A stretch of 64,000 bases of DNA, from positions 1 to 64,000 of the forward strand of contig OZ242002.1 in assembly GCA_965204665.1 (NCBI GenBank), given 5' to 3'. The notes under the pieces were generated by a model, which was not told the DNA's origin, ran no database searches, and saw nothing but the letters and a program-made list of their open reading frames with translations. Numbering within the stretch: position 1 is the first letter of the stretch; each line of letters opens with the position of its first letter. The DNA comes from Nemesobacter sp965204665 (lineage in GTDB: Bacteria > Desulfobacterota_D > UBA1144 > Nemesobacterales > Nemesobacteraceae). Position numbers and translations under genes: made by a program. Positions 43,065-51,946 of this stretch are shown piece by piece.

Positions 43065-44006
43065 ATGAAAAAACCATCTAAAAGAAAAGCCACCCGTTCT
43101 GAAACCCGGCAGATAATTCTCTCAACGGCCATGATGGTACTTGTTATTGTACTGCTTGCCGAAACTCTGGTCCTAATGAAAAACTTCAACATCGTGACCG
43201 AGGAGGAAAACAAAAGATACACTTCTTTTCTTCTTGCTGAAGAACTGCGTCGGAGTTTCGACAACCTTACGAAAATGGCGCGTATGTACGTGCAGACAGG
43301 TAACTCCGATTACGCCGATTATTACTATGAGATAATCGGGATCCGAAACGGAGAACTTCCCCGGCCGGAGAACTATAACTACATGTACTGGTATCATGTG
43401 ATGGCGGATGAAAACGCCAAAGAAAGACCGCGCCCGAGCGGCCCTGCGGTAGCGCTTAAAGACCTGATGACAAAGGCCGGTTTTGTAGATTCCGAAATGC
43501 GGCTACTCGAGAATTCGCAAAAAGAATCAAACAACCTTCTCGGTCTGGAACTTGAGGCATTCAAAGCGATGGAGGGGCTTTACAAAGACGGTTCCGGCGG
43601 ATACTCGCGGCGCGGAGACCCCGACCCCGAATACGCGCGTTCACTTCTTTACAGCGATGAATATAATAGAGCTAAAAACAGAACTATGCTCCCTATTCAG
43701 TCGTTTCTCGAGCAACTTGACAAGAGAACCTTAGAAGAAATAGATAAACTCAGACAACGGGAAGAGATACTTATTTTAGCGATGGTTATAACATCAAGCG
43801 TAACGTCCATGTTCGCGGTGTTTTCCATTGTACTATCCGCAACAGCGAAGACACGGACATCCAGGTCCATACGAATTATGAAGGAGATGCGGCGAGAGAA
43901 CTATCGACTGCAGCAAAAACACACGCACACCGATCCCGTCTCTCCTGAAAAAGAAGTGAAACACAGCGACTCCGAAAACGAAAACAGCGACAACATTGGG
44001 AGTTGA
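43065..44006 (+). CDS. Orphan membrane sensor module without output domain
   Basis: 313 residues. TM1 (about 17-38, ILSTAMMVLVIVLLAETLVLM), then a periplasmic four-helix sensor with the signature SFDNLTKMARMYVQTGNSDYA, IIGIRNGELPRPENYNYMYW, which is otherwise found in front of histidine kinases, diguanylate or adenylate cyclases and chemoreceptors. TM2 is about 236-258 (LILAMVITSSVTSMFAVFSIVL). The cytoplasmic tail is only about 55 charged, disordered residues (EKEVKHSDSENENSDN). No HAMP, kinase, GGDEF or cyclase domain follows; the next gene is metF. Either a true stand-alone receptor or the front part of a gene that lost its output. Confidence 0.8.
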   Translation: MKKPSKRKATRSETRQIILSTAMMVLVIVLLAETLVLMKNFNIVTEEENKRYTSFLLAEELRRSFDNLTKMARMYVQTGNSDYADYYYEIIGIRNGELPRPENYNYMYWYHVMADENAKERPRPSGPAVALKDLMTKAGFVDSEMRLLENSQKESNNLLGLELEAFKAMEGLYKDGSGGYSRRGDPDPEYARSLLYSDEYNRAKNRTMLPIQSFLEQLDKRTLEEIDKLRQREEILILAMVITSSVTSMFAVFSIVLSATAKTRTSRSIRIMKEMRRENYRLQQKHTHTDPVSPEKEVKHSDSENENSDNIGS

Positions 44007-44030
44007 TATCCGAACCCGTAAACACGGACA

Positions 44031-44909
44031 ATGAATTTCTCCGAATACAAAGACAGCAGAAAAGACAAAACTCTCATATCTTTCGAGGTGTTTCCTCCGA
44101 AAGACGACCTCGAGTTTGAGAGACTCAAGGGTACTCTTTCAGAACTCGCCGGATTCGACCCTGAAGCTATAACCGTGACTCACGGAGCCATGGGAAAGGG
44201 CAGCAGGAAAACCGTCAAGACGGCATCCTATATAAAAAACACCCTCAACACGGAAAGCGCTTGCCACCTCACCTGCATCAGGTACTCGAAAGATCAGATA
44301 GATGCGGTGCTGGAGGAAATAAGGATGAATCGCATAAACAACATAGTCGCGTTACGAGGAGATACTCCGCAAAACAATGCGGAAGACAGAGAGTCGCCAG
44401 GAGATTTCCGTCATGCGAACGAACTTGTGGAACATATAAGAAGAAACGAGCAGAGAAAACCTCATCGATTTTCGGTGGCAGTCGCAGGCTACCCTGAAAA
44501 ACACCCTGAATCTCCGAGTTTTAAAGATGACATAGAGAACCTCAAGAAAAAAGTTGATGCGGGAGCCGATGTAATAATTACACAACTTTTTTTTGATAAC
44601 AGGCTCTATTTCAATTACGTGGATATGGTAAGAACCGCAGGGATAGACGTTCCGGTTATTGCAGGTCTTATGCCCATTATTTCATCCAAGCAGGTACTGA
44701 AAATATCCTCTCTATGCGGGTCCAGCATTCCTTCGGAACTCAGAAAAGAACTTGAGAACGCAGGAGATAACAACGCAAAGGCGGCGGAGATAGGAGTTGC
44801 TCAATGCACGCAACAGACAAGAGAACTTGTAGATAAAGGGGTTGACGGACTTCATTTCTACGTTCTTAACAGAACATCCAATATAGAAAAAATACTGAAC
44901 TCTCTGTAA
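44031..44909 (+). CDS. metF: Methylenetetrahydrofolate reductase
   Basis: FAD-dependent TIM-barrel enzyme making 5-methyl-THF for methionine synthesis. 292 residues: ISFEVFPPKD (catalytic Glu), VTHGAMG, HLTCI, NIVALRGDTP, GADVIITQLFFDN, PVIAGLMPI and VDGLHFYVLNR. Stop and next start overlap by one base with ubiE/menG. Confidence 0.96.
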   Translation: MNFSEYKDSRKDKTLISFEVFPPKDDLEFERLKGTLSELAGFDPEAITVTHGAMGKGSRKTVKTASYIKNTLNTESACHLTCIRYSKDQIDAVLEEIRMNRINNIVALRGDTPQNNAEDRESPGDFRHANELVEHIRRNEQRKPHRFSVAVAGYPEKHPESPSFKDDIENLKKKVDAGADVIITQLFFDNRLYFNYVDMVRTAGIDVPVIAGLMPIISSKQVLKISSLCGSSIPSELRKELENAGDNNAKAAEIGVAQCTQQTRELVDKGVDGLHFYVLNRTSNIEKILNSL

Positions 44910-45586
44910 TGCCTGAGACAAAAGATATTTTCGATGAAGTAGCTCACCGCTATGACCGGTTAAACACCCTTTTCAGTCTCGGAATACACAAATTCTGGAG
45001 AAAAAGGCTTGCCGAAGAACTCTCCGGCCACGAGCACAACCTAGATGTAGCAACGGGAACTGCGGAAGTCGCAATCGAGATCGCGAAAAAACATCCGAGA
45101 ATAAAAACAGTCGGAGTCGACCCCAGCAAGAACATGCTGAGGATTGCGAGTAAAAAAATCAAGGCGATGGGGTTTAGAGAAAAAATAGCGCTTGCAGCAG
45201 CTGTGGCGGAAAATCTCCCGATGAAGGAAAAACAATTTGATTCAGTCACCGTGGCGTTCGGCATAAGAAACACAGTCGACTACGAACTTTCACTGAGGGA
45301 GATAAGGCGGATTCTCAGAGAAAACGGAAAACTTCTGATACTTGAATTCACGATTCCTCAGAATCCGGCATTCAAACCTCTCTACCTGTTTTATTTCAAA
45401 ATTCTGATGCCGCTTGTAGGAGCTGTGTACGGAAGGGGCAAGCAGTACAGATACCTGGCCGAATCCGCTGCCGCCTTCCCGCAGAGACGGGACTTCGTAC
45501 GGCACCTTGAAAACGCGGGATTCAGAAACTGCCGTTACCGCGAACTCACGATGGGAATAGTAGCGCTTTATTCAGCCACTAAATAA
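44909..45586 (+). CDS. ubiE: Demethylmenaquinone/ubiquinone methyltransferase UbiE/MenG
   Basis: 225-residue SAM methyltransferase of quinone biosynthesis. Landmarks: FDEVAHRYDRLNTLFSLGIHKFWRK, LDVATGTAEVAIEIA (motif I), FDSVTVAFGIRNT, LLILEFTIP and the C-terminal NCRYRELTMGIVALYSATK. Which quinone is methylated cannot be told from the gene alone. Confidence 0.94.
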   Translation: MPETKDIFDEVAHRYDRLNTLFSLGIHKFWRKRLAEELSGHEHNLDVATGTAEVAIEIAKKHPRIKTVGVDPSKNMLRIASKKIKAMGFREKIALAAAVAENLPMKEKQFDSVTVAFGIRNTVDYELSLREIRRILRENGKLLILEFTIPQNPAFKPLYLFYFKILMPLVGAVYGRGKQYRYLAESAAAFPQRRDFVRHLENAGFRNCRYRELTMGIVALYSATK

Positions 45587-45607
45587 TCCCTCTTTTTCGG
45601 GCGGGAC

Positions 45608-46249
45608 TCATGGATAGAGCCTGTCTATACTCCATCCGCCGTCCAGAGAAAGAAGATATCTGAAGCGGTCATGCAGCCTGTTCTCCCTCCCCTGCCAAAA
45701 TTCGAAACGAAACGGATTTACGACGTATCCCTTCCAGAAGTCGGGTCTTTGAGAAGCCTTGCTTTCTTGTTCAGTGGAAAACCTCGCATACTCCTGTTCA
45801 AGAAAAGACCGGCTCGCAAGAACCTCACTCTGTTTTGAAATCCAAGCCCCTATACGGCTCTGCAGAGGCCTTCCGGCAAAATACTCGTCCGCAACCTCTT
45901 CGGATAACAGTGAGACTCTCCCGTCCACCCTGACCTGCCTTTCGAACTCGGGCCACCAGAAACAAAGCGAAGCGACCGGGTTGGAATCCATCTCCCTACC
46001 CTTGCGGCTGAGGGAGTTTGAATAAAAACGGAAACCTTCATTGTCGTAATCCTTCAGGAGAACAATCCTTGATGATGGAACGCCGTCTCTATCTGCCGTA
46101 CAGAGTGTGAAAGCGTTCGGGAAACCGACGTTCCCGGATACGGTCTCCCGATACCATACATCGAACTGAACAAAAGGGTTCTCCCGAAGGTCTTTCCTCG
46201 AAAGGGTGAACTTGCAGTACTGCCTGGACCCTAAGTCTCTTTCCTTCAT
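45608..46249 (-). CDS. pdxH: Pyridoxamine/pyridoxine 5'-phosphate oxidase
   Basis: FMN enzyme completing PLP synthesis or salvage. About 213 residues from ATG 46249 (MKERDLGSRQYCK); a longer frame runs into the upstream gene and is unlikely. Landmarks: NAFTLCTADRDGVPSSRIVLLKDYDNEGFRFYSN, RQVRVDGRV, YFAGRPLQSRIGAWISKQSEVL, WKGYVVNPFRFEFWQGRENRLHDR. The ATG lies 1 bp after the upstream epimerase stop, so coupled. Confidence 0.95.
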   Translation of the reverse strand: MKERDLGSRQYCKFTLSRKDLRENPFVQFDVWYRETVSGNVGFPNAFTLCTADRDGVPSSRIVLLKDYDNEGFRFYSNSLSRKGREMDSNPVASLCFWWPEFERQVRVDGRVSLLSEEVADEYFAGRPLQSRIGAWISKQSEVLASRSFLEQEYARFSTEQESKASQRPDFWKGYVVNPFRFEFWQGRENRLHDRFRYLLSLDGGWSIDRLYP

Positions 46250-46250
46250 A

Positions 46251-47153
46251 TCACCGCGTAACAACTTCCTCAAGCGCACGGCGAAGGTCCCCGTGCGTAA
46301 ACACATAACCGCTTGACTGAAGCCTCCGCGGCAGAACCCTGGTACTTGCAAGCATTGTCCAATGCCCCATCTCTCCAAAAAAAGTTTCTATCGCAAACCC
46401 GGGAATAGAAAGCCACGAAGGCTTGCCCAGAAACCCTGCCAGCGTTCTGGTGAACTCTCTATTTGTAACAGGGGCGGGTGAAACAGCATTTATACATCCA
46501 CTTAATCCCTCATTCTGAACGAGATAACCAATCATCCGGCAGAGGTCGTCAATTGAGACCCAACTTATGTACTGATTTCCACTACCGACAACCCCTCCGA
46601 GACCCATTCTAAACGGAGGGAGCAGGGAGCCGAGAATACCCCCCTTGCGGCTGAGCACAACTCCTATACGCAGATTGATTACCCTCGTTGCGAGATCAGA
46701 AGCCCTCTGCGCCTCGGATTCCCATTCACAGCAGAGTTCGGACAGAAAACCCGTGCCGGCAGAGGAGGATTCGGTAAGTTCTTCATCTCCTCTGTCTCCG
46801 TAATATCCGACAGCCGAAGCACAGATGAAAGTCCGGGGCGGCTTTTTCAATCCGGAGAACATATCCACCAGGAATCGAGTGCTGAACACTCTGCTCTCTC
46901 TCATTCGATTCTTTTTCCCGGTGCTCCATCTACCTACTACGCTCTCACCCGACAGGTGAACTACGGCATCGAAATCTTCGAGCAGCGACCGGTCTCCTAA
47001 CCGTCTCTTTGACGGATCCCAAAGAATAATATCGGGGGTTTTTTCTTTATATGATCTTACAAGACGAAACACTTTGAAAGAATCCGGAGAAAGAAAGTCT
47101 ATAAGATTTCTTCCTACCGTACCGGTCGATCCTGAAACAAGTATTTTTTTCAT
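46251..47153 (-). CDS. TIGR01777-family SDR NAD-dependent epimerase
   Basis: 300 residues, extended short-chain dehydrogenase fold. N-terminal nucleotide-binding VSGSTGTVGRNLIDFL, VVHLSGESVVGRW, then SAVGYYGDRGDEELTESSSAGTGFLSELC (YxxxK replaced as in this family), LRIGVVLSRKGGILG and a C-terminal DUF1731-like part. Cell-division-inhibitor (SulA/YfcH) labels are historical; the reaction is unknown. Immediately upstream of pdxH. Confidence 0.9.
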   Translation of the reverse strand: MKKILVSGSTGTVGRNLIDFLSPDSFKVFRLVRSYKEKTPDIILWDPSKRRLGDRSLLEDFDAVVHLSGESVVGRWSTGKKNRMRESRVFSTRFLVDMFSGLKKPPRTFICASAVGYYGDRGDEELTESSSAGTGFLSELCCEWESEAQRASDLATRVINLRIGVVLSRKGGILGSLLPPFRMGLGGVVGSGNQYISWVSIDDLCRMIGYLVQNEGLSGCINAVSPAPVTNREFTRTLAGFLGKPSWLSIPGFAIETFFGEMGHWTMLASTRVLPRRLQSSGYVFTHGDLRRALEEVVTR

Positions 47154-47180
47154 GATTACATTTCCGGGATGATGTCTATC

Positions 47181-48197
47181 TCATGAGGAAAAGGCATCAA
47201 TAAGACGTTCCTGGTACCCTCTGACCTCCTTGAAGTCCAGAAAATAATGCGGAGCGCTGAGCACCGGAAGATCCAAGTATCGACCATACTCCTCCACCCT
47301 ACTCCTGCAATACTCCGCATCTCCGACAACTGAGAAAACATCCACCATATCGTCACTTACGCTTTTTATCATCGCGCCCAAGTCTTTTCTTCGAAAAGCG
47401 TCTCTCACAGCCGCCGTTTCGTCAGTAAAACCATGGAGAACAAAAGGAGGGTCGTAAGCCTTGACAGTGGCGTAAAACGCTATGGTGGCCCGCGCGGCCT
47501 CTCTGGCTTTTTCCACGTTGTCGGAAACAGCACAGGTTATTATGGAACACTTCATAAAATTCTTGTTTTCTTCAGCCCTATTGTCAAACCCTTCTTTCAC
47601 AGAAGGAGAAACCACCTTTTTTATATACTCAAGAGAGCAGACCACATGCCCTATATAACCGTCAGCAATTTCTGCGGCGGCGCATACCATTGCACTTCCT
47701 ACCCCAGCTAGAAATATCGGTATTTTCTCCCGCACCGGTCTGAACGCTCTTCTATAACCCGTAGTGTTTATACTGTAGAACCGGCCGTCGAAGCATATAT
47801 CCCGCCCGGTATGAATTTCTGATGTGAACTTCCTTATAATACTCACGCATTCCCTTATTCTTGCGACCGGCCTATCACCGAAACTCACGCCGTGGAAATT
47901 CTCATTGGTTCTCTTGGCTCCCGTACCGAGCCCCAGTATCATCCGCCCGGAACTGATCTCGTCAAGGTCAAGAGACGTAAGCGAAGTTATAAGCGGGCTT
48001 CTGACAAACGCAAGAGCTACGGACGTACCAAGTTTGATAGTGGAAGTGACGGGGGCTACGGCGCAGAGCTGTTGAAAAGGCGTCCTGTAAAGCTCAGTAG
48101 CCCAGATGGAATGAAAACCCGCATTCTCCGCGGAAACGGCAAGTTCCTTCAGATCTTCTATCGACTCCGCATCAAGCACAAATCCGACCTTGTTCAT
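47181..48197 (-). CDS. LLM class (luciferase-like, F420/FMN) oxidoreductase
   Basis: 338-residue TIM barrel of the bacterial luciferase-like superfamily. Landmarks: LAVSAENAGFHSIWATELYRTPF, IKLGTSVA, RSPLITSLTSLDLDEISSGRMILGLGTGAKR, IFLAGVGSAMVCAAAEIADGYIGHV. This group commonly uses F420 or FMN to oxidise or reduce small organics; cofactor choice is not visible, and no F420 biosynthesis genes lie in the window. 27 bp upstream of the epimerase gene. Confidence 0.88.
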   Translation of the reverse strand: MNKVGFVLDAESIEDLKELAVSAENAGFHSIWATELYRTPFQQLCAVAPVTSTIKLGTSVALAFVRSPLITSLTSLDLDEISSGRMILGLGTGAKRTNENFHGVSFGDRPVARIRECVSIIRKFTSEIHTGRDICFDGRFYSINTTGYRRAFRPVREKIPIFLAGVGSAMVCAAAEIADGYIGHVVCSLEYIKKVVSPSVKEGFDNRAEENKNFMKCSIITCAVSDNVEKAREAARATIAFYATVKAYDPPFVLHGFTDETAAVRDAFRRKDLGAMIKSVSDDMVDVFSVVGDAEYCRSRVEEYGRYLDLPVLSAPHYFLDFKEVRGYQERLIDAFSS

Positions 48198-48317
48198 CGG
48201 AATCTAGTATAAATAATATTCGGACCGGAAAAAATCCGTATAGGTCACCCCGTGTAAGACCCCGGCCGGGTAAGCGTGGAATCGGAGAAAAAGCGCCACT
48301 TCGATTTCTTGAGGAAA

Positions 48318-48977
48318 TCAGGCATTATCCTTCGGTTTTTCTGCAGTGGAATCCTGTTTTTGCTCCGTATCGCCGGTTTCTTCGGCGGTTCCGGGTTTCT
48401 CGGCAACAATAGTCGATTCCTCAGTCACAGCCGGAATATCTGTCCGTTCTGTTTCTACGGACTGCTCCGGATGCGCCTGTTCCTGTTCAGCAGGTTGCGT
48501 CCGCTGCTCTCCGACGAGACCCAGGTCCTCTGCGGATTTTCTCTTGGAACTTTTCTGCGCCTCGCTCGTACTTTCGGCAGTTGAAATGATTTCCGACTCT
48601 TTTTTTCCTTCAGCCTCGAACTTTTCCGCTATGAGTTCAATAGTGGAAACAGGGGCGTTATCACCCCTTCTGTAACCAAGTTTCACTATTCTTGTATAGC
48701 CTCCGGGACGATGCGTGTACCTTTCTGCAAGTTCGGAGAAGAGTTTCTCCACCACGACTCTATCTCTTATATATGCAAGCGCTCTTCTTCTCGCGTGCAG
48801 ACTTCCGTTTTTTCCGAGAGTTATAAGCTTCTCGACCACTCTTCTTATTTCCTTGGCCCTGGGGTCGGTCGTGTTTATTTTTTCATTGCGCAGCAGGTCA
48901 GTGGCCATATTGCGGAACATCGCTTTTCTGTGTTTAGTCGTTACCCCTAGTTTTCTTCCTGATTTTCTATGTCGCAT
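48318..48977 (-). CDS. rplQ: 50S ribosomal protein L17 with long acidic C-terminal extension
   Basis: The first 115-120 residues are standard L17 (MRHRKSGRKLGVTTKHRKAMF, LITLGKNGSLHARRRALAYI, LGYRRGDNAPVSTIELI). After that come about 100 low-complexity residues rich in E, T, A, S, Q and P (SEAQKSSKRKSAEDLG, then VETERTDIPAVTEESTIVAE). The frame is intact and ends cleanly with KDNA. Last gene of the S10-spc-alpha block. Confidence 0.95.
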   Translation of the reverse strand: MRHRKSGRKLGVTTKHRKAMFRNMATDLLRNEKINTTDPRAKEIRRVVEKLITLGKNGSLHARRRALAYIRDRVVVEKLFSELAERYTHRPGGYTRIVKLGYRRGDNAPVSTIELIAEKFEAEGKKESEIISTAESTSEAQKSSKRKSAEDLGLVGEQRTQPAEQEQAHPEQSVETERTDIPAVTEESTIVAEKPGTAEETGDTEQKQDSTAEKPKDNA

Positions 48978-49005
48978 ATATTCACCATATTAAGGACAAC
49001 AACCG

Positions 49006-50046
49006 CTAATTGCCCTCGGCATCCCTCGGAGCCAGCCTTTCCTTCTCTCTCTCAAACACCTCTTCGTCTATGGTCATACCGAGTTCAAGACCCATATCCC
49101 CAAGCCTGGATGTCACTTCCTGAAGCGATGTCTTGCCGAAATTCCCGAGGTCGAGAAGTTCTTTGTCCGTTTTCTGTATAATTTCTCCAACATAGAATAT
49201 CCCCGCCTTCTTCAGGCAGTTCTCCGACCTTACCGACAAAGCGGGCTGAAGGTCTTCTATCCGCATAAAAAGTTCCGGCTCATATCCTGTTATCCCGATA
49301 ATTCGCTCATCACCCGTATCGTCAGCCTGTTTTTCATCAAAATCAATAAAGACATTCAACTGCTCTTTTATTATCTTGGCGCTATAGGAAAGGGCCTGCT
49401 CAGGAAGAACAGTGCCATTGGTCCATATTTCAACAGTAAGTTTCTGATAATCGGTTCTCTGTCCCACCCTTGCGTTCGTGACGGTGTAGTTGACTTTCTT
49501 TACAGGAGAGAAAAATGCGTCGACATGTATAAGCCCTATGGATTTCTCGGTATTTCTTCTCGTAACAGGTTCATAACCGCTCCCCATATTCACCGTAAGT
49601 TCCATGTCGAGTCTAGAGCCTTCCGCCAGAGTGGCTATATGCTGCTCTCCGTTCACCACCTCCACCATCATGGATTCTTCCACCATTATGTCGGACGCTT
49701 TTACCTTTTTGGGGCCTTCCGCATTGAGCCTCAGCCTCTTAGGTTCATAGGTATGCATCTTGAGATCCACATTTTTGAGATTAAGTATGATCTCAGTAAC
49801 ATCTTCCGTGACTCCTATTATAGTTGAGAACTCATGCTTCACGCCTTCTATTCTGACTGAAGTTACAGCGGGACCCTGTATGGAGGAGAGAAGTACTCTC
49901 CTCAGCGCGTTGCCCAAGGTAACGCCGTAACCGGGTTCTAGAGGCTCGCAAATAAACTTGCCGTAAAACGGGGTCGACACCTGCTCATCTTTTTCAAGCG
50001 CTTTCGGATACTGCAGATCTCTCCAGTTCTTTTGAAAATTCTTCAA
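49006..50046 (-). CDS. rpoA: DNA-directed RNA polymerase subunit alpha
   Basis: 346 residues. N-terminal dimerisation domain (FICEPLEPGYGVTLGNALRRVLLSSIQGPAVTSV, HEFSTI, VDAFFSPVKKVNYTV) and C-terminal DNA/activator-binding domain (LSVRSENCLKKAGI, DLGNFGKTSLQEV). Shares the operon between rpsD and rplQ as usual. Confidence 0.98.
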   Translation of the reverse strand: MKNFQKNWRDLQYPKALEKDEQVSTPFYGKFICEPLEPGYGVTLGNALRRVLLSSIQGPAVTSVRIEGVKHEFSTIIGVTEDVTEIILNLKNVDLKMHTYEPKRLRLNAEGPKKVKASDIMVEESMMVEVVNGEQHIATLAEGSRLDMELTVNMGSGYEPVTRRNTEKSIGLIHVDAFFSPVKKVNYTVTNARVGQRTDYQKLTVEIWTNGTVLPEQALSYSAKIIKEQLNVFIDFDEKQADDTGDERIIGITGYEPELFMRIEDLQPALSVRSENCLKKAGIFYVGEIIQKTDKELLDLGNFGKTSLQEVTSRLGDMGLELGMTIDEEVFEREKERLAPRDAEGN

Positions 50047-50078
50047 ATTTTATCCTCCGTCTGGTTTTATGACGAACT

Positions 50079-50717
50079 TTAAACCCTTGAGTAGAACTCA
50101 ACGATAAGCTGTTCATCTATTGAAACCGTCACGTCTTCTCTCTGGGGAAGTTTAGTAACAACACCACTGTAATTATCTCTGTTAAGTTCAAGCCACTGTG
50201 GAAAACCTCTTCTTTCAAGCCCATCAAGCGAGAGATTGACATGCGCGTTGCTTCTGATTTTTCCTTCGATTTCCACCTTGTCGCCTTCGCTCACGCTGAA
50301 TGAAGGGATATCCACTTTTCTGCCGTTTACAATAACGTGTCCGAGCCACACCAGGTGTCGGGCCTCGTTCCTGGAACTCGCAAATCCAAGCCGATAAACC
50401 ACATTGTCAAGCCTTCTCTCGAGAAGCAGTATGAGCAATGAGCCGGTTACTCCGCTTCTCCTTGCAGCCTCCGCGAAATAACGGTTGAACTGCTTTTCGG
50501 TAAGTCCGTACATGCGCTTTACTTTCTGTTTTTCCCTGAGCCTTATGCCGTAGTCGGAAAACTTTCCCCGTCTGAGGGATGCTCCATGAACCCCCGGCCC
50601 TTTATTGGGTCTTTTCTGTATGGCGCACTTCGACGTATAGCATCTGGCGCCTTTGAGGAAAAGCTGCTCACCTTCCCTTCTGCAGAGCTTGCATGATGGT
50701 CCTCTGTACCTAGCCAA
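50079..50717 (-). CDS. rpsD: 30S ribosomal protein S4
   Basis: 212 residues, including the zinc-type N-terminus with CKLCR and CYTSKCA, the body binding 16S rRNA (LRRGKFSDYGIRLREKQKVKRMYGL), and the S4 domain (LERRLDNVVYRLGFASSRNEARHLVWLGHVIVNGRKVDIPS). UUG start preceded by AGGAGGG. Confidence 0.98.
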   Translation of the reverse strand: MARYRGPSCKLCRREGEQLFLKGARCYTSKCAIQKRPNKGPGVHGASLRRGKFSDYGIRLREKQKVKRMYGLTEKQFNRYFAEAARRSGVTGSLLILLLERRLDNVVYRLGFASSRNEARHLVWLGHVIVNGRKVDIPSFSVSEGDKVEIEGKIRSNAHVNLSLDGLERRGFPQWLELNRDNYSGVVTKLPQREDVTVSIDEQLIVEFYSRV

Positions 50718-50771
50718 TTATTTCCCTCCTCCTAGCGTAAAAAACTTAAACCAAACCGGTAAGCGCTTACT

Positions 50772-51155
50772 TTACACTCTTCTCCTTCCCGGGGGTCTGC
50801 AACCATTATGCGGAATCGGAGTTACGTCTTTTATGGTCAACACCCTTACTCCCGCGGCCTGGACAGCCCTTATAGCCGGCTCTCTTCCAGGTCCGGGTCC
50901 ACTGACATAGACATTGGCTGATCTGAGTCCGTAGGTCTTGGCTTTCTTCGACGCGTCGTCCGCAACCACCTGGGCTGCAAACGGCGTCCCCTTCCTAGTA
51001 CCTTTAAATCCTCGGTTCCCGGCACTTGACCAAGCTATAACGTTTCCCTGCAGATCACTGATCGTGACTATGGTGTTGTTGAAAGTAGCCTGTATGTTGA
51101 CCACTCCCTGCTCAACGAATTTTTTTGTTTTCTTTCTAGTGAATTTTTTGCTCAT
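50772..51155 (-). CDS. rpsK: 30S ribosomal protein S11
   Basis: 127 residues. NIQATFNNTIVTISDLQGN, GFKGTRKGTPFAAQV, and the C-terminal TPIPHNGCRPPGRRRV. Located between rpsM and rpsD as in most bacteria. Confidence 0.98.
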   Translation of the reverse strand: MSKKFTRKKTKKFVEQGVVNIQATFNNTIVTISDLQGNVIAWSSAGNRGFKGTRKGTPFAAQVVADDASKKAKTYGLRSANVYVSGPGPGREPAIRAVQAAGVRVLTIKDVTPIPHNGCRPPGRRRV

Positions 51156-51170
51156 CCGGCAACTTCCTTT

Positions 51171-51551
51171 TTATTTGCCCGCCTTTTTCTTCTTCGCTAT
51201 TGCTGTACCCCTGCGCCCCTTTCTCGTTCTCGCGTTGGACTTGGTTTTCTGCCCCCTCACAGGAAGTCCGGTTCTGTGCCTTATCCCTCTGTAACAACCT
51301 ATCTCCACAAGCCGTTTTATATTGAGTTGAACCTCTTTTCTCAGATCACCCTCAACCGTGTATTCACCCTCTATTATGGCCCTGAGTTTTGTCACTTCCC
51401 GGTCATCGAGATCTCCCGATCTCTTATTTACGTCTATACCCGCCTTTTCCAGTATGACATTCGAAGTCGCTTTACCTATACCGTAAATATAGGTGAGACC
51501 TACCTGCACTCTCTTGTTCAGCGGTATATCAACCCCTGCTATTCTAGGCAT
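51171..51551 (-). CDS. rpsM: 30S ribosomal protein S13
   Basis: 126 residues. MPRIAGVDIPLNKRVQVGLTYIYGIG, RDLR-like EGDLRKEVQLNIKRLVEIGCYRGIRHR, GLPVRGQKTKSNARTRKG. It follows rpmJ by 27 bp. Confidence 0.98.
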   Translation of the reverse strand: MPRIAGVDIPLNKRVQVGLTYIYGIGKATSNVILEKAGIDVNKRSGDLDDREVTKLRAIIEGEYTVEGDLRKEVQLNIKRLVEIGCYRGIRHRTGLPVRGQKTKSNARTRKGRRGTAIAKKKKAGK

Positions 51552-51578
51552 TAAAACAGTTTCTCCTCAGCGCGCACA

Positions 51579-51692
51579 TCATCCCTGTCTCTGCTTATGT
51601 CTTTTGTTGACGCAGATCACCCGTACCACACCCTTCCTCCTGATGATCTTGCACTTGTCACATATTTTTTTAACCGAAGCTCTAGTTTTCAC
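51579..51692 (-). CDS. rpmJ: 50S ribosomal protein L36
   Basis: 37 residues, zinc-ribbon type: KTRASVKKICDKCKIIRRKG, VVRVICVNKRHKQRQG, with the usual CxxC and C...H ligands. GUG start, preceded by AGGA seven bases upstream. Found between infA and rpsM. Confidence 0.95.
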   Translation of the reverse strand: MKTRASVKKICDKCKIIRRKGVVRVICVNKRHKQRQG

Positions 51693-51708
51693 CTTAAATT
51701 CCTTGCAA

Positions 51709-51936
51709 TCATTTCTTCAGCCTGTAGGTGATTCTTCCCTTGGTAAGATCGTAGGGAGAGATCTCAAGTTTCACCCTGTCTCCGGGCAAAATCCTTATGA
51801 ACCTCGTCCTCATCTTGCCCGAAACGTAAGCCAGCACTTCGTGGTTGTTCTCTATCTCTACCCTGAACATAGCATTGGGCAGAGCCTTGGTTATAGTTCC
51901 TTCAAATTCTATCTTCTCTTCTTTCCCGTTCTCCAT
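51709..51936 (-). CDS. infA: Translation initiation factor IF-1
   Basis: 75 residues, OB-fold factor of the 30S A-site. IEFEGTITKALPNAMFRVEIENNHEVLAYVSGKMR, IRILPGDRVKLEISPYDLTKGRITYR. Contrary to infA elsewhere, it carries a short charged N-terminal lead MENGKEEK. Confidence 0.97.
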   Translation of the reverse strand: MENGKEEKIEFEGTITKALPNAMFRVEIENNHEVLAYVSGKMRTRFIRILPGDRVKLEISPYDLTKGRITYRLKK

Positions 51937-51946
51937 ATCTTCCTTT

